A stretch of 64,000 nucleotides of DNA from an uncultured Vampirovibrio sp. GTDB taxonomy: Bacteria; Cyanobacteriota; Vampirovibrionia; Gastranaerophilales; Gastranaerophilaceae. Position numbers and translations under genes: made by a program. This document shows positions 58,838-64,000 of the stretch, piece after piece. Under the pieces are notes generated by a model that was not told where the DNA came from, made no database searches, and saw nothing but the letters and a program-made list of their open reading frames with translations. Location of the stretch: positions 186,001 through 250,000 of the forward strand of contig CAJTXT010000001.1 in assembly GCA_910583875.1 (NCBI GenBank). Direction: 5' to 3'. The stretch's first letter is position 1. Each line of letters begins with the position of its first letter.

Positions 58838-59995
58838 ATGTCAGTTATAAAAAACGATGATAATGTAAAATCAAATATAAAGACAAAAAAAGCTCGCTAC
58901 GAGATACCTGCTGTTTTAAGAAACGAACAAGATGAAATATCTTTAGAAAAAGCATTAGTTTGGGCATTAATTTTACATCCGGCAATAATCTTAATACTAA
59001 TGCTTGCTTCGTTTGTTTTAAAACTATTAGGAATTGATTTAAGTCTTTTTAATAAACCTGATTTAAAACCAAAAGATATAGAATTTGTGCTTGTTGAAAA
59101 AGAAGCACCACCTATAGATAAAAATACAAAAAATAGAGCAGATAAAAACTCGCAGGCAGGCGGAAAACATGATCCCAAACGTCCTGTTTCTCTTCCTCAA
59201 TCAGCAGCACCAAAAGCTCCAGAGAAGAAACCTGCACCACCTGCACAAAAACCTGCAGCACAAAAGCCGCAAGTGAAACCACAACCGCAGCCAGCACCAC
59301 AAGTGCAAAAACCTTCACCCGCACCTAAGCCAGCTGCACCACAAACACCTGCTCCAAAACCACAAGCGCCAAGACCAACAGCTGCGCCTTCAACACCAAG
59401 ACCAACGGCAAAACCGTTATCTAACTTTAATATTCCAATACCAAAATCTAATATACCGCAGATTGCACAGCCAACAACAGCACCAGTAACTTCTGTTCCA
59501 AGAGTTGGAGGAACAGCTGGAACTGCAGGAGGACATGGTTCATCTGCATCACCAAGTTTTTCACCTACAACAGGCAGAGCTGGAGGAACTTCTTCTGGCG
59601 GTGGCAGATTTGGTACTACCCCTGGAACAGGAACAGGTAATAATGTTGGAAACCCAGGCCCTGGAAATCCAAAAGGCTCACCAGGTATTGATGCAATAAA
59701 AGAACCTGATTTTGGTCCTTATATGAAAGAATTACAAAGACGTATAAAAATGAATTGGGATCCACCAAAAGGTAATGAAAGTAAACGTGTAATATTATTA
59801 TTCTCTATTGCACGTGATGGAAGACTTTTGAATGTAAAAGTTCATCGTTCTTCAGGTTTGCCTGCAGCAGATAACGCAGCAATCAACGCTGTTAAACTAA
59901 CTGCTCCATTTAAGCCATTACCTCCTGATTTCAAAGGAAATAGTGTAGATATTCAATTTACATTTGACTACAATGTATTCGGTGTATCAGGCTAA
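58838..59995 (+). CDS. tonB: TonB-family energy transducer
   Basis: 385 residues. Cytoplasmic start, one helix (about 45-66, VWALILHPAIILILMLASFV), a long Pro/Ala/Lys-rich periplasmic span (about 95-205), a Gly/Ser/Thr-rich span, and a C-terminal TonB/TolA-like domain (YMKELQRRIKMNWDPPKGNESKRVILLFSIARDG through FTFDYNVFG). It links the ExbBD motor to outer-membrane receptors. First gene of tonB-exbB-exbD-exbD. GC and codon use shift in the Pro-rich part only. Confidence 0.88.
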   Translation: MSVIKNDDNVKSNIKTKKARYEIPAVLRNEQDEISLEKALVWALILHPAIILILMLASFVLKLLGIDLSLFNKPDLKPKDIEFVLVEKEAPPIDKNTKNRADKNSQAGGKHDPKRPVSLPQSAAPKAPEKKPAPPAQKPAAQKPQVKPQPQPAPQVQKPSPAPKPAAPQTPAPKPQAPRPTAAPSTPRPTAKPLSNFNIPIPKSNIPQIAQPTTAPVTSVPRVGGTAGTAGGHGSSASPSFSPTTGRAGGTSSGGGRFGTTPGTGTGNNVGNPGPGNPKGSPGIDAIKEPDFGPYMKELQRRIKMNWDPPKGNESKRVILLFSIARDGRLLNVKVHRSSGLPAADNAAINAVKLTAPFKPLPPDFKGNSVDIQFTFDYNVFGVSG

Positions 59996-60027
59996 GAAAA
60001 ATATAATAAGAAAAGAGGAAATAAACT

Positions 60028-60663
60028 ATGGAATTACTATTACATTCAATTAAATTGGATTGGCCAGTATTACTACCAATTCTATTATGTTCAATCTTAA
60101 CAATTGCAGTTGCAATTAACAGATTTAGCTTTTATAACAAAAATAAAAGAGATGTTGTAAAATTCATCAGATCTTTAAAAACTGAATTAGTAAATAACAG
60201 ACTAGATTCAGCTAAAAATTTAAGCATTCAACTTGGCGGCGTTATTGGTGAAGTTGCAGAAGAAGCAGTAAGAATTTTTTCTGAACAAAAAGGTGATTTT
60301 TCACTATCTTTCGATATTTCAGCAAACTTAGCAACAAGAAAATTAGAAAAATATCTAACAATTATCGGTACTGTAGGCGGTGTTTGTCCGTTCTTAGGTT
60401 TATTTGGTACAGTAGTTAGAATTCTATACACATTCCAAGATTTAGCATCACAAGGAAACCAATCAGCAGCAGTTGCAATGGGTATCGGTTCAGCATTGAT
60501 TGCTACAGCATTTGGTTTAGGCGTTGCGATTGTTGCAGTTGTACTTTATAACTTGTTCCAATCAACAGTTAAAAGATATGAAGACGACTTCCAACTTATC
60601 AAATTATTATTCTTAAGCTGCATCGATGCAGAAGAAAAGACTCAAAATAAAGCTTTAGTATAG
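60028..60663 (+). CDS. exbB: ExbB/TolQ/MotA-family proton channel subunit
   Basis: 211 residues, three transmembrane helices (about 13-30, 118-140, 152-178). FLGLFGTVVRILYTFQ and AVAMGIGSALIATAFGLGVAIVAVVLYN are the MotA/ExbB family blocks. It pairs with the two ExbD proteins to harvest the proton gradient. AAGAGGAAA before the ATG. Confidence 0.93.
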   Translation: MELLLHSIKLDWPVLLPILLCSILTIAVAINRFSFYNKNKRDVVKFIRSLKTELVNNRLDSAKNLSIQLGGVIGEVAEEAVRIFSEQKGDFSLSFDISANLATRKLEKYLTIIGTVGGVCPFLGLFGTVVRILYTFQDLASQGNQSAAVAMGIGSALIATAFGLGVAIVAVVLYNLFQSTVKRYEDDFQLIKLLFLSCIDAEEKTQNKALV

Positions 60664-60672
60664 GAAATTAAA

Positions 60673-61194
60673 ATGGCATTTTCAAGTTCTGATAATAAAA
60701 AAGGCATATTTACAGAGATTAATATTACTCCGTTAACAGATATCTTTTTGGTTTTGTTAATCATAATGATGGTAATTGCACCCTCTTTTCAATCAATTGA
60801 TACAGATATAAACATACCAGAAATTAATAGCGGAGTAGCAGTTGAACAAAAAAATGCTGAAATATCAGTTACAAAACAAGGTAAATACTATATTAATGGT
60901 AAACCTATTCAAGCTGAGGCTTTAGTTTCAGAATTAATAGCATTAAAACCATCACTAGAGAAAGCTGAGGTTGTAGTAAAAGCTGATACAGAAACAAAAA
61001 GCAGCGAAATACAAAAGATTATGAAAGCAGCTCAAGAAGCTGAATATGGCAAGTTAGTTCTTGCTGGTGAACCTTTAAGTAAAAAAGAACAACGTAAACT
61101 TGATAATAACGCACAAAAAGAACTTACTTCACAAAAAGAAGTTCAACAACCAACAGCTCCCGTAAATACACAAGATTATAATTGGGATGAATAG
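60673..61194 (+). CDS. exbD: ExbD/TolR-family protein (first)
   Basis: 173 residues. EINITPLTDIFLVLLIIMMVIAP: one helix with the essential Asp (about residue 28), then a periplasmic domain with PEINSGVAVEQ and ADTETKSSEIQKIMKAAQEAEYGKLVLA. It has a C-terminal extension of about 35 residues (Lys/Gln/Thr-rich) compared with the second ExbD. In operon with exbB, 9 bases apart. Confidence 0.9.
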   Translation: MAFSSSDNKKGIFTEINITPLTDIFLVLLIIMMVIAPSFQSIDTDINIPEINSGVAVEQKNAEISVTKQGKYYINGKPIQAEALVSELIALKPSLEKAEVVVKADTETKSSEIQKIMKAAQEAEYGKLVLAGEPLSKKEQRKLDNNAQKELTSQKEVQQPTAPVNTQDYNWDE

Positions 61195-61205
61195 GGGATA
61201 AGACA

Positions 61206-61595
61206 ATGGCAGGACAAAGAAAAACTTTTAATGAAATTAATATTACACCCTTAACCGATATATTTCTTGTATTGTTAATTATTATGATGGTTATAGCACC
61301 ATTATTAGACCAACAGGGTTTGAACTTGGCTGTTCCTAATATGATTGAAGTTCAAGATGAGATTAAAGACTCTAAATTAATTAAAATATTAGTAACAGAT
61401 GATAATAGATATATGCTTGATGATGTTGAAATATCAGAAGTTGAACTTCAAAATACAATTGCAGAGCAAGCAAAAGTAAATCCGGACGGCTTGTTAATTA
61501 TGACTCAAGATAATGCAACACATGGCGCAGTTGTAAAATTAATGGATGAAGCCCGTAATTCAGGCGTTACAAATATCTCAATTACAGAGTATTAA
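61206..61595 (+). CDS. exbD: ExbD/TolR-family protein (second)
   Basis: 129 residues, close paralogue: NEINITPLTDIFLVLLIIMMVIAPLL, with the same Asp, and a periplasmic domain (LIKILVTDDNRYMLDDVEIS, LLIMTQDNATHGAVVKLMDEARNSGVTNISI). Two ExbDs with one ExbB occur in some TonB systems and may form a heterodimer. Ends the operon; a terminator follows 25 bases later. Confidence 0.92.
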   Translation: MAGQRKTFNEINITPLTDIFLVLLIIMMVIAPLLDQQGLNLAVPNMIEVQDEIKDSKLIKILVTDDNRYMLDDVEISEVELQNTIAEQAKVNPDGLLIMTQDNATHGAVVKLMDEARNSGVTNISITEY

Positions 61596-61620
61596 AAATA
61601 ATTTAAGAATAAACAAAATA

Positions 61621-61658
61621 AAAAGTCTATTGACAAGTATCAATAGACTTTTTTTATT
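61621..61658 (+). terminator. terminator of the tonB-exbBD operon
   Basis: 13-bp stem AAAAGTCTATTGA/TCAATAGACTTTT with a 6-nt loop and following T run. Confidence 0.93.
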
Positions 61659-61732
61659 AGGAATAATTAGATATTTTTCTGCAAAATCTATTCAAAATAT
61701 AATCACAACAGCATTTCTATTCTATTTAGGGA

Positions 61733-61931
61733 ATATGTAGTTGGTAAGACCCTGAAACAAGTTCAGGGTGACAAATCCAGTAATTTTTAGTCGAATTTAC
61801 TATATATACTATATAAGTTCCCTTTTATTATTATTGATATTTAACTATTATTTAGTACTTTTTATAAAATCGCTAATTACTTAATCTTTTTGTCACCCTG
61901 AACTTGTTTCAGGGTCTTACCAACTACATAT
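61733..61931. repeat. REP-like pair C: 42-bp perfect inverted repeats
   Basis: 61733-61774 and 61890-61931 are perfect 42-bp inverted repeats, each holding the unit TTGGTAAGACCCTGAAACAA followed by GTTCAGGGTGACA seen at 12.8 and 13.1 kb, but here with TTGGTAAG outward and TGACA inward. The 115 bp between them hold no gene. Between this and ispF (61932-62011) nothing is seen. Confidence 0.85.
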
Positions 61932-62011
61932 ATATTCATTTCATGACAACCATATACGCTGAAAAATTTCAGCAAAAAAAATAAATAATAAAAATATAAA
62001 GGATTTGTTTT

Positions 62012-62491
62012 TTATTTTTCTTTTACCAACAAAACAACGCTATTTGCAATTATCGCCTTTTTCTCGCCTACAGAATCCTGACCTTCCATTGTTTTTGCTT
62101 TAATAGAGATTAAATCAACATCAATATCTAAAATATCGGCAAGTTTTTCCCTCATTAAAGATATATAAGGCTTCATTTTAGGCTGTTCTGCAGTAATAGT
62201 ATTATCCAAATTATTTATTTTATAGCCTTTTTCTTTTACAAGATTATAAGCCTTTTCCAGCAATACAAGACTATCAATATTTTTATATGCAGGGTCATTA
62301 TCAGGAAAATGTGTACCAATATCACCAAGAGATAAAGCTCCAAATAAAGAATCAATAATAGAATGAACCAATACATCTGCATCAGAATGTCCAAAAAGCC
62401 CTTTATCATGAGGAATTTCTATTCCGCCAATTATAAGTTTTCTATCTTCTACAAGCCTATGAATGTCAAACCCTTGCCCAATTCTATACAT
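62012..62491 (-). CDS. ispF: 2-C-methyl-D-erythritol 2,4-cyclodiphosphate synthase
   Basis: 159 residues, MEP pathway of isoprenoid synthesis. YRIGQGFDIHRLVEDRKLIIGG (zinc Asp-x-His), GLFGHSDADVLVHSIIDSL, GDIGTHFPDNDPAYKN, and the C-terminal KAKTMEGQDSVGEKKAI. I chose ATG 62491 (GGGAG upstream). It overlaps the end of the HAD gene by 8 bases, so the NUDIX-HAD-ispF set is one operon. Confidence 0.96.
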   Translation of the reverse strand: MYRIGQGFDIHRLVEDRKLIIGGIEIPHDKGLFGHSDADVLVHSIIDSLFGALSLGDIGTHFPDNDPAYKNIDSLVLLEKAYNLVKEKGYKINNLDNTITAEQPKMKPYISLMREKLADILDIDVDLISIKAKTMEGQDSVGEKKAIIANSVVLLVKEK

Positions 62492-63287
62492 TATCACACT
62501 CCCAAACAAATTTATTAACAGCTTTCACAAAACCATCATTTTGAACAGTATCAGTAACATAATCAGCTTTCAATTTAATATTTTCTGTTCCGTTGCCCAT
62601 TGCAACGCCCACTCCAGCTGTTTCAACCATTTCTATATCATTATTATTATCACCGATAGCCATAACTTCATTTGTTGCAAGCCCGTATTTTTCAGCAAGA
62701 ATTTTAATTGCATTCCCTTTTGTCGCTTCTTTATTTGCAATTTCACAAAAATATTTAAATGATTTTACAACATATAGTTCAGGATATTTTTCTTGTAATT
62801 CAAGAATTAACTCTTCAATAAATGCTTCATCATAATTAATAGCAAGCATTTTGTTCAATTTGTTAAAATCCAATTCATCAAAAGACTCAACTTTTATATA
62901 ATCAATTCCCTTATCGCCAATATAATCTTTAATATATTTATTGTCATCTTCAACATAAAGAATATCTTCTATATATACATTAAGGTGAATATTTCTTTTT
63001 CTAAAATCTTTTATTATCTTACGGGCAATATCTTGATTTAAGTATTTAACATCAATAATATCACCATGATATGAATTAACCAAACCGCCTTGATAGCATA
63101 TTAAAGGGCATTGGATTTCCAATTTATCGGCAACCGATTTTGCACTTGCGAAACTTCTTCCTGTTGCAATTGCAACATGTATATTATTATCAACCAATTT
63201 TTTAATGCAGTCTTTAACTTTTTGAGATATACCGTCTTCTGGTGTATAAATAGTACCATCAATATCTGTTACAACCATTTTTATCAT
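62484..63287 (-). CDS. Cof-type HAD-IIB phosphatase
   Basis: 267 residues. Motif I MVVTDIDGTIYTPEDG, motif II VAIATGRSFASA, cap domain about 85-185, Lys in NKEATKGNAIKIL, motif IV MAIGDNNNDIEMVE, GVAMGNGTENIK. Sugar-phosphate or nucleotide phosphatase of broad specificity. Both ends overlap neighbours (NUDIX and ispF). Confidence 0.92.
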   Translation of the reverse strand: MIKMVVTDIDGTIYTPEDGISQKVKDCIKKLVDNNIHVAIATGRSFASAKSVADKLEIQCPLICYQGGLVNSYHGDIIDVKYLNQDIARKIIKDFRKRNIHLNVYIEDILYVEDDNKYIKDYIGDKGIDYIKVESFDELDFNKLNKMLAINYDEAFIEELILELQEKYPELYVVKSFKYFCEIANKEATKGNAIKILAEKYGLATNEVMAIGDNNNDIEMVETAGVGVAMGNGTENIKLKADYVTDTVQNDGFVKAVNKFVWECDNV

Positions 63288-63814
63288 AATTTATATGCCC
63301 TCATAAGTGCGCAAATTGTTTTAGAATCGTTAATTTTTCCTGTTTTAATCATATTGAAAACTTCATCTTTATCAATTAAAAGATAATCAAGAATTTCACC
63401 TTCATCAAGATGCTGCCCTTTAAATGATAAATCAGAAGCTTTATACAAATATAGTTTTTCGCTGCAAAATCCAGGGCTGGTCCAGATAAAACCTAAACTT
63501 TCCCAAGTTTCTGCAATATGACCTGTTTCTTCTTCCAGTTCACGTTTCGCAGCAGATAAAATCTCTTCATTTTGCTTATCCAGTTTTCCGGCAGGAAGTT
63601 CATATAATGCTTCTTGCGTCGGATATCTAAATTGTTTTACCATTAAAATTTTATTATCTTTTTCCGCTGCAATAACAACTCCGCCGTTATGATGAACCAC
63701 TTCACGTATTGTTTTATATCCATCGCATAATTCAACATCATCTTTTGTTATCGTAAAAACTTTACCCTTATAAATTTCTTTTGAAGAAATTGTCTTTTCA
63801 AATAATTTATCCAT
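63284..63814 (-). CDS. NUDIX hydrolase, ADP-ribose pyrophosphatase-like
   Basis: 176 residues from ATG 63814 (the open frame to 63853 gives an improbable aromatic N-terminus and a TATAAT lies 9 bases before 63814). GGVVIAAEKDNKILMVKQFR and ELPAGKLDKQNEEILSAAKRELEEETG: a NUDIX box with REL-EE-x-G intact but one extra residue between Gly and the first Glu. Very similar in order to NudF (ADP-ribose). First gene of the operon; possibly leaderless mRNA. Confidence 0.88.
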   Translation of the reverse strand: MDKLFEKTISSKEIYKGKVFTITKDDVELCDGYKTIREVVHHNGGVVIAAEKDNKILMVKQFRYPTQEALYELPAGKLDKQNEEILSAAKRELEEETGHIAETWESLGFIWTSPGFCSEKLYLYKASDLSFKGQHLDEGEILDYLLIDKDEVFNMIKTGKINDSKTICALMRAYKL

Positions 63815-63871
63815 AAGAAAATTATACAAAGGATATGAATAAAAAAATAGCATTTATATTATAATTTATTT

Positions 63872-64000
63872 ATGAGTATAAAAAATGTAATAGGATTTTG
63901 GGGTTATCCTCACCCGGATTTAATAGAAAAGCATAAAAAATTATACCCGCAAGCACAATGGGTAGATTTTGATATAGATTACGGCGCATCAAAACAAGAT
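63872..64000 (+). CDS. 5' part of an unrecognised gene
   Basis: Starts ATG 63872, continues beyond the window. 43 codons are visible: SIKNVIGFWGYPHPDLIEKH and then a Tyr/Pro/Asp-rich run (WVDFDIDYGASKQD). Not recognised. It is divergent from the NUDIX gene (57 bases). Confidence 0.5.
   Translation, partial: MSIKNVIGFWGYPHPDLIEKHKKLYPQAQWVDFDIDYGASKQD

Noticed and set aside
59112..59699. Antisense and alternate frames in tonB
   Set aside because: Low-complexity products of the Pro/Ala/Gly-rich repeat region. The TonB frame has the matching domains.
61546..61740. 64-codon plus-strand frame after exbD
   Set aside because: Crosses the terminator stem and the REP arm, starts inside exbD, no family pattern.
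61733..61931. 42-bp inverted repeats as an invertible segment
   Set aside because: The same unit occurs elsewhere as REP pairs. No recombinase is adjacent and no promoter-like pair is seen inside.
1..64000. CRISPR arrays, rRNA operons, intact insertion sequences
   Set aside because: No regularly spaced direct repeats, rRNA-like segments or complete transposase genes were seen on either strand.

Overview
The window is AT-rich, densely coded bacterial DNA with the traits of a fermentative, Gram-negative-type relative of the cyanobacteria. The best fit is a gut Gastranaerophilales (Melainabacteria/Vampirovibrionia). This is inferred from several sequence features: TonB-ExbB-ExbD-ExbD, a meso-DAP-type MurE and PBP1A; a release factor 1 with cyanobacterial-style wording; an rpmE-(thyX)-prfA order recalling the cyanobacterial rpmE-prfA pair; pyruvate formate-lyase and acetate CoA-transferase in place of respiration genes; and secreted or envelope proteins of no recognised family. 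No rRNA, CRISPR array or intact insertion sequence is visible. One tRNA gene (Glu, UUC) is present.

Layout. 1-7,140: stress and redox genes (Hsp20, CoA-disulfide-reductase-like flavoprotein, C-terminal processing protease, 1-Cys peroxiredoxin) and an OadG-like/ion-transporter pair. 7,190-8,780: first peptide locus (Cys-rich peptide, TupA-like ATP-grasp, divergent XRE regulator). 8,786-12,724: acetate CoA-transferase and a pyruvate formate-lyase whose glycyl-radical domain is a separate gene. 12,750-20,300: a patchy accessory stretch with REP-like palindromes, XRE regulators, a broken XRE gene, uvrA, a REP-type transposase remnant flanked by 30-bp inverted repeats, a duplicated lineage-specific gene with a JAMM-like motif, an SGNH hydrolase and tRNA-Glu. 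20,500-23,235: ECF sigma/anti-sigma pair and two enzymes. 23,240-27,963: second peptide locus (XRE, TupA-like ATP-grasp, small precursor, radical SAM/SPASM, YcaO). 28,020-48,640: housekeeping genes (lipA, clpC, tlyA, tatD, hemW, bioY, mtnP, a pilin, rpmE, thyX, prfA, and a partial dcw cluster rsmH-ftsL-ftsI-murE, then gpsA). 48,660-53,900: an OGT-like glycosyltransferase, then the third peptide locus (TupA-like ATP-grasp, B12-type radical SAM, precursor), preceded by a 100-bp invertible promoter between perfect 32-bp inverted repeats and a FimB-sized tyrosine recombinase. 54,000-64,000: PBP1A, bioD, envelope proteins, the TonB operon, ispF, HAD and NUDIX hydrolases.

The most exciting content is the set of three separate loci pairing a TupA-like ATP-grasp enzyme with a small peptide gene. 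Two of them share a leader motif and sit beside divergent XRE regulators with operator-like dyads. The third appears to be switched by DNA inversion. Its only good promoter, TTGAAT-17-TATAAT inside the invertible segment, points away from the biosynthetic genes here, so the assembled state looks OFF. Neither the split PFL nor the promoter switch has been tested; both can be checked with reads and alignments as described below.
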